64,000 nt of DNA, taken from Cliona cf. orientalis. Lineage: Eukaryota; Porifera; Demospongiae; Clionaida; Clionaidae. The stretch covers positions 5,639,000-5,702,999 of the forward strand of contig OZ005691.1 in assembly GCA_963930775.1 (NCBI GenBank). The letters run 5' to 3'. The translations under genes were made by a program, and so were the position numbers. Below, piece by piece: positions 1 through 10,069 of the stretch. Each line of letters starts with the position of its first letter. The first letter of the stretch is position 1. The notes under the pieces were generated by a model. That model was not told where the DNA came from. It worked only from the letters and a program-made list of their open reading frames with translations, and made no database searches.

Positions 1-265
1 GGTGATGTACATGGAAAGTGCCAGTAGTCAGGTAAAGATTCGTAAAGGGACCTTTAACTACAACGTTGCAGCTGATAGAGGAGGTGTCATCGCCATTAAC
101 GGAAGCACTCTGCTAATTAACGGAGCCAATATCTGTAATAGTAACAATACTGCACATCTAGGAGGAGTGATCAGTGCTTGCAATAGTAAGGTCAGGATTT
201 CCCACCCCAAAATCCCTGCCACTGCTGATCCCATCCATCCATTCTGTACCCTTTACAACTGCTAA
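1..265 (+). CDS. PmpA1: beta-helix (Pmp-like) secreted protein, 3' end only
   Basis: The last 87 codons of a right-handed beta-helix repeat protein run in from the left edge and stop at 263-265. Repeats of the type GGVIAING and GGVISACNSK are visible, and the protein ends in the same short Cys-containing tail (PFCTLYNC) as PmpA2 and PmpA3 further right. There is no membrane segment after the repeats, so the family looks secreted. The upstream part lies outside the window, so intactness cannot be judged. It is the first member of tandem unit 1 and is followed by the AP gene on the opposite strand. Confidence 0.8.
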   Translation, partial: VMYMESASSQVKIRKGTFNYNVAADRGGVIAINGSTLLINGANICNSNNTAHLGGVISACNSKVRISHPKIPATADPIHPFCTLYNC

Positions 266-1541
266 AATTCGAACAATAATGATAGTAGCCAGATAATTAT
301 TGTGTGTATTCTCTACACTTAGATCACAAACTTGTACCTATGCAATGTACACTAGTAAATTTAATTTTGTGATCCCTTAATTTTATATTATCCAAAAGAT
401 TATGTAGTGGGATAGGGAAGGTGATTTAATCAAATACAATGCATGATCCAATGTAGCGTACGTAAGAAATTTGATTTCTGGAATTATGAATCCAATCTAA
501 CATAAGGTATGTAGCTAGTGAAGTAAACTTATTCCAATCCTAGCTTAGAGGCATTTTTATCCTAGTGTGCGCTATTGGCTAAGCTTATCTGGAAGCGTCC
601 TCATCACAACAAAATTAACGTGCCATAAGTGGCATTACATATCCTTTGCATAGCTAGCTGATGTAATAATTTTGTCCGCCGGCACTGCAACTGTCCATAA
701 AAGCAGACCCAAATTCTTCTACACTCTATAGTTACTTCAAAATATCCCCTAAGATGTCACACCATTATCTTTGCATTGTTGCTTCTTGATAAACATGACT
801 GCATGTCCAGAGAATTCACCTGACTGACTTCAGCAATAATAATTATTTAATAGACTAAGGACAGTCAGGTGAATTCTCGGGACTAAACCGGCTGCATGGA
901 TAGCTGAATCATGAATAATTATTACTAAAGTCAGTCAGGTGAATTCTTGGGACTAAACCAGTCATAATAATGATTATTATCATTGTAGACCATAATAGTT
1001 AATCTTAGTAAACCACTCGTGGAGAGGGGGAATTCACATAAATTCACCTGACTGCATGCGATAACGTTTCCACCCTAGTGAGTAACCTCTAGCTCTGGTT
1101 TGTGCTGATAAGCATTGAGGAATGTGTATTAGTCAACCACTCACGTCATGTCTATCTCTAATACTATTGTGTGCTATCTATAGTCTTGTGAGTTTATATA
1201 GCTATAGATCCTCACTGAAGACTACTGGTATCTGGTGACACTTCATTGTGGTTAGATAGATCACACACCCTCTTTCAAATCATGTGTGCACGCATGCATG
1301 GATGAATCAAGAGAAGAGGGCAAGTCCAGCAGCTACTGCATGGTATATAGACCACCCAAGAGCCTTGAAAATAATATGTATCACCTGAGTATAATATACA
1401 TGTGCAAGGAATAAAGATTTAGTTAATGCAATTTGTCCACCCGATAGAGTAATAATAATAACCACAATAATTATCATCAGACTATTATCATGTTTATGAC
1501 TAACTATGACCTATAGCTAGTCAAAGTATATAGTATCTTCT
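266..1541. other. Intergenic spacer of unit 1 with repeated GTCAGGTGAATTC motifs
   Basis: No gene is seen. The spacer is AT-rich and closely matches 34,186-35,705 and the non-inserted parts of 51,828-55,126. Near 810-1,060 it holds several copies, in both orientations, of a motif close to AGTCAGGTGAATTC; two of them form an imperfect inverted pair around an AT-rich centre. Relative to unit 3, about 500 bp between GCAATTTGTC and CACCCGATAG (near 1,440) are missing here, which looks like a deletion. Confidence 0.6.
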
Positions 1542-2747
1542 TTAGTTGGCAGACAGTGCCAAGCCGACTTGATTGTATTCAAGATTGAATTCAACGTAAG
1601 CAGTTTCAAAGAAAGCTGTTCCCAATGACCAGTCATATCCCATATCGTATCGAACACCTACAAATGAGCTGATACACACAGTTTTACCACTAGGCTCAGT
1701 CACCTTAAGCACATAGCGTTCTGGACCAATCACAAATTCTTTGCCAGCAATAGCAACAACTACTTGGGGTAGGGAACTAACGTCTTTACAGAAAAATCTA
1801 AAAAGGTCAAAATGAAGACTTACTCTGTATATGATTGCTCCAAGTGCTACATTAAGCTTCTCTGCTTCTGGATACTTCCCAATACTGAAAGCATCTTGGT
1901 TGCATAAAACAACCTGGCACCCATCACAGAAGCTTTTGTTGATGGACGGTACTTTCACACCATCCATTTTCACTTTCCAGCCCTCAAGAGCACCCGCGGC
2001 TGTGACATTCAGGTAGGTAAGTTGCTCCTGGTAGCGGCTGCTATCACGACCTCCTAACAGTAGTTCTCCACGTAGGGAGGTGTTCGTGCGCACTATGTAC
2101 ATACCAATGACGGGCTCAGGAAGAACACCTTGGTTGACCATGGTATAAAAGGGTGTCAGCCCAGTGTCTTCATGCTCCAGTGGACTGAATCCATAGTAGC
2201 CATCAGCATGCCAGTTTGCATCGGGGCTAGGGATGTTCCAAGCTTCACCAAATTTCTGTAGCTTAATCTGAAGAGGGCCAAAGTTCATGGTATCTGAAGT
2301 GAGGAGACCTGTGGTACCCAACGATGTCTCAAAGCTGTCTCCACTTGTATTGTATGTACTTGACTTTCTATGGTCATACTGGCGGTGATTCTTACACTGG
2401 ACATATAGTGGGTCACATGCTACCGATGGTACCCAAAAATCACTGGATTCATATCCTCCCGTATCGAATACAATCGAAAAGTTCTGAGGTGGTGTTCCAA
2501 TAGTCATGTTGAACGAAAATTCAATGCTGTCATCCTTATTAATATCAACTTTTGAGTCAATGTTAAGTGGCAATTGATGTGGAAATTGGTAACTGGCCTT
2601 CACTGCTTTCTTGAGGATGCTTGGTGTAGTGATAGCCTTCTGAGCAGCAGAAGGGGTAGAATGCCTGTTGATGGGAAGCCTTACGAGAGCCGTAGACCCG
2701 CTGAGAAGAATTAGGCATAACACTAGTAAAGTTGGCAGCGTTTGCAT
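1542..2747 (-). CDS. AP1: pepsin-family (A1) aspartic protease-like protein, probable pseudoprotease
   Basis: A 401-residue single-exon reading frame starting at the ATG at 2,747-2,745. The frame extends upstream only to a TTG codon, and this ATG gives a clean signal peptide (MQTLPTLLVL, hydrophobic to about residue 22). A propeptide-like stretch follows, then the pepsin fold: IGTPPQNFSIVFDTG with the first catalytic Asp at residue 95, the first disulfide pair, PEAEKLNVALGA, and a C-terminal DWSLGTAFFE segment. The second active site, normally a D-T-G, reads C-N-Q (residues 282-284) after GCQVVL, and the flap Tyr position (about 143) is Leu. Both losses recur in AP2 and AP3, so catalysis is unlikely although the fold is kept. 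Known A1 relatives with lost catalytic Asp act as binding proteins; that role here is inference. It lies head to head with GH3-1. Confidence 0.85.
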   Translation of the reverse strand: MQTLPTLLVLCLILLSGSTALVRLPINRHSTPSAAQKAITTPSILKKAVKASYQFPHQLPLNIDSKVDINKDDSIEFSFNMTIGTPPQNFSIVFDTGGYESSDFWVPSVACDPLYVQCKNHRQYDHRKSSTYNTSGDSFETSLGTTGLLTSDTMNFGPLQIKLQKFGEAWNIPSPDANWHADGYYGFSPLEHEDTGLTPFYTMVNQGVLPEPVIGMYIVRTNTSLRGELLLGGRDSSRYQEQLTYLNVTAAGALEGWKVKMDGVKVPSINKSFCDGCQVVLCNQDAFSIGKYPEAEKLNVALGAIIYRVSLHFDLFRFFCKDVSSLPQVVVAIAGKEFVIGPERYVLKVTEPSGKTVCISSFVGVRYDMGYDWSLGTAFFETAYVEFNLEYNQVGLALSAN

Positions 2748-3729
2748 TTTCTCTTTTCTCTCTGAGACCAATTTAAAATGTTACCGTCGGTCAGTATCGT
2801 CTCGGATATTATTAAAACGTGGAAGGAGAGTGCAATTGAGACCTGTAACGAGTTAACTGGTCCCCCTACACAAGTGGTCCCCCAGGACCACTTGTGTCAT
2901 CATAAATGGTCCCCCCGGACATCCTATGTGCGCCATAAATGGTCCCCCGCTGCAGTAAGTGGTCCCCCATTGCTATAGGGTGCTATTTGTCTCAAGACTA
3001 CCTATACACATTAATATTTAGCACAGGGATCGATGTTTGGCAAAGGAGTCAACATTTAGCCTTCCCGTGAAATAGGAAGATACGATAGAACGCAAGGGGT
3101 AAAGCAATCGGTTTGTCTGTTGTCTGTTGTCTTGTCGTCGTCAGCAATAAAACCCGAGAAAACCGCCAGATCTAGGCATCAGAGCAACTCCTAAGCACAA
3201 TGAATTCGTTGAAAAACTTGCTATATTATGCTTTGAATAGGCCCACGAGCGTCGTAAACACCGCATTTTATTGGCCACGCCTATCAATTGCACCCTGGCT
3301 ATAAGCACAATATGCAGGTAAAGATCGTCAACAGCGCAAGCCATACTGCTGCAGCAGGATGCAGCACGCAAGGTATTTGCTCTATAGAAGTTAGAACTCT
3401 AGTGCATTTCCATTATTATGAATGACACTGACATTGACACTTATCATTTTAAGTGTTGTGCAGCTAGTTCCACTGCTAAATGTGGGGGGACCACTTACCA
3501 CGACACAAGTTGTCCTAGGGGGACAACACAACTTGTCCTGGGGGACTACCTATGGCAACATATGTGGTCCGGAGGGACCACCTCTGTAGGGGGGACCATT
3601 AGTTGCATGACAGACCACCCCGCCCCACCCCCAAATTGGGTTACAAAAAACGTGCCTCTGCTAGCGCTGGTGCTGTGTGCTAGCTGTGCTAAAACTGAGG
3701 ATCACTAGCTGTTTAAATTGTAGGTAGTT
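2748..3729. promoter_or_regulatory. Divergent AP1/GH3-1 promoter region, split by a MITE
   Basis: AP1 and GH3-1 start on opposite strands. Without the 769-bp insertion the spacer is about 210 bp. It carries a C-rich box (CCGCCCCACCCCC) and then TTGGGTTACAAAAAAC at 3,646-3,661. Units 2 and 3 have TTATAAAAAA at the matching place, so the presumed TATA box is mutated here. No transcript evidence is available. Confidence 0.5.
2844..3612. mobile_element. 769-bp MITE with 4-bp TSD (GACC), inside the AP1/GH3-1 promoter
   Basis: Units 2 and 3 read straight through GAGACCACCCC, whereas unit 1 has an extra segment flanked by GACC (2,840-2,843 and 3,613-3,616). The ends form imperfect inverted repeats of about 25 bp (left TGTAACGAGTTAACTGG; right ends TTAGTTGCATGACA). 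Both subterminal regions carry short arrays of CATAAGTGGTCCCCC-like units with small hairpins. A second copy in opposite orientation lies at 29,106-29,897 with TSD GTCC. There is no transposase, so it is non-autonomous. The centre (about 3,090-3,410) contains a module seen elsewhere next to GGTTTGTCTGT repeats. Confidence 0.85.
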
Positions 3730-4277
3730 ATGCCAGTCCATTTCACGATAACGATGTTGCTACTTTACATTGCAACAGCGACTGCAGCCAGAGATAGGGA
3801 CACTGAATTCCCAGGACTAAGGAAAAGAGAGCTGACAAGCACTCCAACACCTTCAGTTGACTGCCAGAGCAAGCCACAGTCAGATATGCCCTTCTGCAAT
3901 ACAAGTCTTTCATTCATGGAGAGAGCCCAGGACCTAGAATCCAGATTATCCATTTCTGAGAAGATAGCTCAAACCTCCACCAATGCACCGGCCATTCCGA
4001 GGCTAGGGATCAAGGCATACAACTGGCGCTCTAACTGCTTGCATGGTTGATCCAAATCTGGTGGCCAGTGGCTGAGTGACTTGAAGTGGACTGTTTTTCC
4101 AGCTCCCATTGCATTAGCAGCTACCTTCAATACGGACCTTGTCAATAAAATTGGGCAGGCGACAGCAGATGAAGGCAGAGCTCTCCACAACACCATGCTA
4201 GCTGCTTTCAATGGCTCAAGCACAGAAGCAGCTGGTCTTAACTGTTTTTCTCCCAACGTCAACCTCTACCGTGATTA

Positions 4278-5410
4278 AACGACTTACCCTCCTCAATAGT
4301 GCACTCCGAAACTTTTCTATTCGCTGATGATACCAAATGTCTCCGACCAATATCTTCCTCAAATGACCATTTCTTGCTACAATCTGACCTTGATCTATTA
4401 TCCAAATGGAGCACAGAATGGAAACTTACGTTCAACGAGACCAAATGCTATCTCCTACCCATCATCTCCTGTCCATCGGCCAATCAAAGTGACCATCAAT
4501 ATCTCATCAATGGAATACCTATTTCCTCCAGTAACCAGCAAAAGGACCTACTAGGTGTGCTAGTGTCTTCAGATCTATCGTGGTCCCACCATATTGCTAA
4601 GATAACGTCCAAAGCCTATAAAATACTTGGCCTGCTCCGCCGCACATTCTCCTCATCAAGTGATATCGCCACCAAAAAGAGACTCTATATCTCCCTTGTC
4701 AGATCACAACTCCTCTATGGGTCTCAGATCTGGAGACCACTCCACCTCAAGGACATCAATCCGATTGAGTCTGTCCAACGTCGTGCCACCAAATACATAC
4801 TCAACGATTACATATCTGACTATAGATCTAGACTTGTTAAGCTCAATCTTCTACCTCTCACAATGTTGCTAGAGTTCAATGACATTTGCTTTTTCATCCA
4901 ATCCTTAAAACACATCTCACCTAGCAACTCTTTTAACATCTCTAAATACATCTCGTTCAGCCAACACCACACTAGATCTGGAAGTTTCAGAAAGCTTGTC
5001 CAGCCACTCATCAGACATAACAGAGATAAACAGTTTTACTTTAACAGGCTACCACACCTATGGAACTCTCTCCTACCATTCGACCTGAGTCTCTCCTACA
5101 ATACCATCAGATCCAAATTAAAAGATATCTTCTGGAATGAGTTTATTGCAAATTTTGACCCTGAAAACAATTGCACTTACTTTTACTCCTGCCAGTGTCC
5201 ATCCTGCTTCTCCCAGCCAAAATCTCGATTCACCTAGTTGTGTCAGCATTCCGGCTAAACTGAACCACACATTGTAATTATTAACTCATTTAATTATTTA
5301 TCATCTCATTCTTTGTAATTTTAATCTCCATTGTCTTGTCAGGCTGTTACATATTGTAGCAGACCTTCAGCTACCAGCTGTAAAGCAATAATAATAATAA
5401 TAATAATAAT
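4278..5410 (+). mobile_element. 5'-truncated non-LTR retrotransposon (CR1/L2/Jockey-like)
   Basis: This is absent from GH3-2 and GH3-3, where GTGATTATCGATGG is continuous. It encodes the C-terminal half of a reverse transcriptase in one open frame (about 4,278-5,237). Residues begin NDLPSSIVHS and reach the FADD catalytic box within about 10 residues, then run through the thumb and C-terminal region (LLYGSQIW, VQRRATKYI) to a stop. A 3' UTR of about 150 bp ends in an (ATA)n tail at 5,389-5,411. 5' truncation plus a microsatellite tail fits target-primed insertion. No clear target duplication can be resolved because the junction is AT-rich. The clade is uncertain. Confidence 0.88.
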
Positions 5411-6808
5411 ATCGATGGGGAAGGGGTCAGGAAACTTTTGGTGAGGATCCCTACCTCATCTCTCAGATGGGAAATGCATACACTCGTGGCCTGCAAGAAG
5501 GTAGTGATAGCAAGTACCTGAAAATAGCAGCCTGTGCCAAGCACTTTGCTGTACACAGTGGACCAGAGGAAAGCCGTCTTGAGTTTACAGCAAATGTTAC
5601 TATTCATGATCTATATGACACCAGGATTCAAATCCCAAGTTATTGAAGCAAAAGTGGCTCAGGTGATGCCCGCTTACAGTGGCTTGAAATGCAAGTATAT
5701 CCTGAAAGGGGCTCCTGATGTTGCCAATTCCTTTCTCCTGAAGACTGTCCTCCGAGAAAAATTCAATGCACCCAATATTTCCGTGGTGTCCGATAATGGA
5801 GCTGTTGGATTTGTGTACACCAAGATGAAGTAGCTACGTCACAGACGAGGAGACAGCAGCTGCAGTGTGCATTAATGCCACACTGATCTTGATCTTGGCC
5901 ATGATGAAATTTATCCTACTTACTTACCCAAGGCATTGGACAATGGCAAGGTGAATTTGCAAACCATTAGAGATGCGGTGGTGAGGAATTTCTATCTTCG
6001 AATGAGGCTTGGAGATTTCGACCCTCCGTCCATGGTGCCGTATCAGAGCATCGATAAGAGCCACCTGAATACACCTCAAAATCAAGCACTAAATTTGCAG
6101 GCTGCCCGTGAATCTATTGTTCTACTGAGGAATTCTGGTCAAGCAATTCAGCTTCCACTATTACCAAAAAACATAATTGAAATAACTGTTATTGGTCCCC
6201 ATGCCAATTCCACACAAGCCTTGCTATCCAGCTATGAAGGTATCCCCCCCCAAGACTGTCACAGTTTTGGAAGGTATTCAAAATGTATTAAAAGGTACGA
6301 ATGCTGACATAAAGTATGCCCCAGGGTGCATGGATGCCAAATGTAAAGACATGTCGAAATTTGAAGAAGCACTCGAACTCTGTACGGACAATAAACTGGT
6401 TGTCATGGTGATGGGAATGGATCAGTCTATAGAAAGTGAGGGTCGAGACCGAGGTCTAACAAACTGCTACGGACTGAGTAATGGTGTGCTTGGTCTTCCT
6501 GGTTGCCAAAGTATAACATTGCAGCTATCGTTGAAGCTTTCTATCCGGGAGCCCAGGGAGGCACTGCAGTAGCTGATGTCCTCTTTGGTCTATACAACCC
6601 TGCAGGACGAATGCCTGTCTCAATACTCTGGGGACTCTATCGTGTACCTGCACCAACAAATTACAACATGACTGGCAGGACTTATCATAACATGGATGAA
6701 AACCAACAGTATCAGTTTGGATATGGCTTATCTTACTCGGTGTTTAATTATACTAATTTCACTATAAGTCCCTCGACAATCACCCCCTGTGATTCAATCC
6801 GGGCATCT

Positions 6809-7154
6809 CAGGGGCGGATCCAGAACCTCCAATAAGGGGGGTGCTAAAGTTAATATTTGCGCGCGAAGCGCGCGCGAAAATTTTGGCCACGCCCCCTTTT
6901 TACGAAACCACGCCCACTTAATTGCCGCGAAACGAGGCAATAACCAGAAAACGTGGAAAAATCAGTGGAAGTCGAGTTTTTGTCTCTACAGACAGGTTTA
7001 TCAGTCATATTTTATAGCTAAATGTATGTTAGATCGAGGTTTTTGACTAGAAGGGGGGTGCTAGAGCTAGCTATGTCTATAGAAGCCTGTATGTTGTCTT
7101 GGCTGGAGGGGGGGTGCTTGAGCACCCCAAGCACCCCCCCTGTATCCGCCCCTG
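6809..7154. mobile_element. hAT-like MITE, 346 bp, 5-bp TSD CATCT, inside GH3-1
   Basis: GH3-2 and GH3-3 read GGGCATCTGTAACAG without a gap. Here CATCT is duplicated (6,804-6,808 and 7,155-7,159) around a segment with terminal inverted repeats CAGGGGCGGATCCAG and CTGTATCCGCCCCTG (14 of 15 match). The interior is G-rich near the ends and has no transposase. CAGGG ends are typical of hAT elements. A 5-bp duplication is shorter than the usual 8 bp but is also seen for the related element at 29,991-30,379. Confidence 0.88.
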
Positions 7155-7748
7155 CATCTGTAACAGTCACCAACATAGGTGATCCTGCAGGAGATGAAGT
7201 CGTACAACTCTATGTCTCTCCACCCAGACTAAACAACAAACCCTATGTTCAATTGCGATCGTATGATCGAGTTTCTCTTCAGCCCTCCCAGAGTCATATA
7301 GCTACATTTGAACTGAACCCATACCTCCTCTCCCTTGTTGATGAGGATGGAGAACACTACATTTTTCCTGGCGAGTACCTTGTTCTTACTGGTAACCAAC
7401 CTGATTCTTGGATCGATGCATTTAACAACATGCTGAAGGCTAATTTGACAATTATGGGAAGTGCTCCAGTGAAGACATCCACATGTACCTCTTCCCCGCT
7501 GTGTCTTGCTTGCTGACTGAAAAGTAAAATTTTCCTGTGATAACTTATAACAGTAACTGCTACTATTATAGTATACTATAATTGTGTATGTACATGACAT
7601 AATATTATGTACCGGCATTGATCTATCTTTTTCTAAGAAATGAATGACCCATAATAATATGGAACCTTGCCACTACAGAGTATCAATCAGATAGATAATT
7701 GTTATTTTTATGCTAATTGTGCATGTGGTTACTACAACGATATAATTA

Positions 7749-8483
7749 CCCCGCGTGCGCGCATGCGCAGCAGGGGGTAAAGCAATCGGTTTGTCTGTCG
7801 TCTGTTGTCCGTTGTCTGTCGTCTGTTGTCTGTTGTCTGTTGTCTGTCAGCACAAAAATCGGTAAATCTCAACATTTAGGCAAAAGTAGGATCAATAAAT
7901 GGGATAAAATGATGTAAGACAGCGAAAAAACACCTTCTGTTTCATTCTTAACACTAGGCAATACCCAGGGAAGCTACAAATCGTGCGAGTATGTCGAACA
8001 CGCCTACTTCGGACACGCCCACCTAGTACCTCCTAAAGTCTATTGCGCATGCTCGAGCTGCTCTCTATTTCCAGGGAGTCTACTGCGCATGCTCGAGCGG
8101 CTCTACAGCATACTTCCAGCTCAAAATTTGTGATCGTGGACCTCAGAAGGGAACGACAAAGTTTATGGGTAGCAAGAGATCCAGGGAAGCTACAAATCGT
8201 GCGAGTATGTCGGACACGCCCACCTACTAGGGTAGTAGTACCACATGAAGTCTATTGCGCATGCTCGAGCTGCTCTAGGGAGTCTACTGTGCATGCTCGA
8301 GCTGCTCTACAGCATACTTCTAGCAAAAAATTAATGTCATTTGTGATCATGGATCTCAGAAGGGAACGAAAAAGTTCATGAGTAGCAAGATATTAAACTT
8401 CAAAGAATAGAGGTCTCTAACAAGAGGCATGGCCATGGGTGATATTGCCATGGCACGCGGGGTATGTGCTCTATGAGCTCTAG
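7749..8483. mobile_element. 735-bp repeat element with 3-bp TSD TTA
   Basis: Unit 3 reads ATATAATTATTATAG continuously; unit 1 has this segment between duplicated TTA (7,746-7,748 and 8,484-8,486). The left end carries GCGCATGCGC palindromes and a GGTTTGTCTGTCGTC pyrimidine/GT tract, and the right end GGTATGTGCTCTATGAGC. Inside are two diverged copies of a module of about 190 bp (TCGAGCTGCTC, GTATGTCGGACACG). The same element lies reversed at 39,757-40,479 with TSD TAA. The 3-bp TWA target suggests a PIF/Harbinger-mobilised element, but the ends are not good inverted repeats. Confidence 0.75.
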
Positions 8484-8943
8484 TTATTATAGTAATCAGC
8501 CACAAGAGTTTATTGTTGTTGTTATTGTTTTATGTGCATACTATACTGAAGCAGCGTCACTGTAAGAAAAAGCTCCTTTGACAACAATAGAGCAGGTTAT
8601 GATGGTGGAGTTATGTATGTATCTTTCAGTAGCGGTATCACTCTGGGCAACAGCTTCTTTGGCAACAATGAAGCTGGTGATGATGGTGGAGTAGTATTTG
8701 CACAATACAGTAGCAGTGTCACTGTGGACAATAGCATTTTTGATAACAATGTAGCACATCGGTATATTATGGTGGAGTTATATTAGCATACTCCAGCAGC
8801 ATCACTGTGGGCAGTAGCTCCTTTGACAATAATGAAGCCGGCAACGATATCGATGGTCGAGTTATGTCTGTTGACTACAGCTCTTTTAAATTAAAGGAAA
8901 CAGTGGGAAATAATTGTATTTTTATCAGAAATCAAGGCTACTG

Positions 8944-10069
8944 CAGGTATAGTCCGACTCCAAATATGGATGATATTGACCCATAGAAAAGCATCCATTA
9001 TTTGATATTATCACCGACAGTTGAATTTCATCCATTAGTTTTTGTGATGAAAATGGGCCATAAATTATCATCCACAATGGGATGTAATTGTTTCAATGGC
9101 AATGACATGCATTTCATCACTTTTTGGATGATATTAGCACATCTTTCTCTATATTATTATAGCGACAGCACTGGCTAAATTCATCCATAGTTGGATGATT
9201 TCAATCTGAATCATCGCTATTTGGGTGACATTAGTTCATGTTTAAATTCATCCACAGTTGGATGATCATGATCATCTGTCATTACCAACATGTGTGATCT
9301 TACCTTAGCTCCCCTTAGTCGTCCTTCTTCTTCATTTCCACCTCCGACACCAGAGAATAAGCTTTTGTTTTTTCCCAATCTTAACCAGTGTAGCAAAGGA
9401 TTAGAAGACATCAATGCATGCAGGAAGTATTCATCGAATCACCTGACTCTAACCCCAGGAATCTTCACAATCTACTGCCTGCATGGAGTCTGCTGTGGTT
9501 TCGAAGTTATGGAACAGCACAAATCACCGTGACATCCCTTCGAGATCTTTTTGTCACATTTTGAAACCCCTCCAACAACAATAATTTGCGTACATGAAGC
9601 CAGATTATTGTGTTTCATGTGAAAAAAAGCTCGAGTAGATTTAAGTACTTTATGTTTGTAGCATGATGATGTATCCATTTGCATACCCACACCTGTTAAA
9701 TATTCACATATATTCGTATTATGTATAATCTCACCTGTATCATAATTTTATTGATGATCAAAATCATCCAACTGTGGATAAATTTAAACGTACATCAATA
9801 TCATCCAAATAGTGATGATCAAAATCATCCAACTATGGATGAGTTTAAACATGAACTAATATCATCCAAATAGTGATGATCAAAATCATCCAACTGTGGA
9901 TGAATTTAAACATACATCAATATCATCCAAATAGTGATGATCAGAATCATCCAACTATGAATATCGATGAATTTAATATCATCCATATAAACTGTGGCCC
10001 ATTTTCATCCATATTTGGACGTTTTTTAATGGGTCATTTTTATCCATATTTGGATTCAGAACATACCTC
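8944..10069. mobile_element. Foldback transposon with satellite-like arms, 7-bp TSD GCTACTG (KDZ-related, short form)
   Basis: The duplication GCTACTG (8,937-8,943 and 10,070-10,076) flanks ends related as inverted repeats (left CAGGTATAGTC then CTCCAAATATGG; right CCATATTTGGATTCAGAACA then TACCTC). The arms are arrays of a unit of about 61 bp (ATCATCCAAATAGTGATGAT, then CATCCAACTGTGGATG) in opposite orientation on the two sides. The core (about 9,285-9,650) keeps a deleted version of the coding region better seen at 60,586-62,785. Removing it restores the beta-helix frame (Q-G-Y-W-G-G-V-V). Unit 3 has the longer form at the identical position. Confidence 0.8.
9285..9650 (+). pseudogene. Internally deleted transposase remnant (KDZ-like)
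   Basis: The peptide run from FPPPTPENK through QCSKGLEDINACRKYSSNH to IFTIYCLHGVCCGFEVMEQH matches the longer remnant at 61,740-62,293. The FHWRGHIGCSSGY region present there has been lost here, as the frame passes from CCGFEVMEQH to a stop and then rejoins near the CVHEA-like end. It is not functional. Assignment to the KDZ group rests on the unit 3 copy. Confidence 0.5.

Larger units (their letters stand above)
3730..7516 (+). pseudogene. GH3-1: broken GH3 beta-xylosidase-like gene
   Basis: The reading frame starts MPVHFTITMLLLYIATATAA (a signal peptide) and aligns with GH3-2 and GH3-3. GH3 landmarks are RWGRGQETFGEDP-type sequence (split by a LINE), the nucleophile region VVSDNGAVGF near 5,790, the C-terminal GH3_C domain, and a fibronectin-III-like tail ending at a stop at 7,516. 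The family resembles plant and bacterial beta-D-xylosidases. Breaks are TGG to TGA at 4,048-4,050, a LINE at 4,278-5,410, a deletion near 5,625, a GCTA insertion at 5,833-5,836, loss of about 108 bp near 6,515, and a MITE at 6,809-7,154. It is certainly non-functional as a full enzyme. Confidence 0.85.

Noticed and set aside
2748-2771. Upstream extension of AP1 (and AP2, AP3) to a TTG codon
   Set aside because: A eukaryotic gene would start at ATG; the ATG at 2747 gives an ideal signal peptide.
8944-10069. GT...AG spliceosomal intron (TGCAG|GTATAG to GATTCAG|AAC) in PmpTM1
   Set aside because: Joining at these sites leaves the downstream frame with a stop (GTGGAGTAG). The terminal inverted arms and GCTACTG duplication explain the segment better as a transposon.
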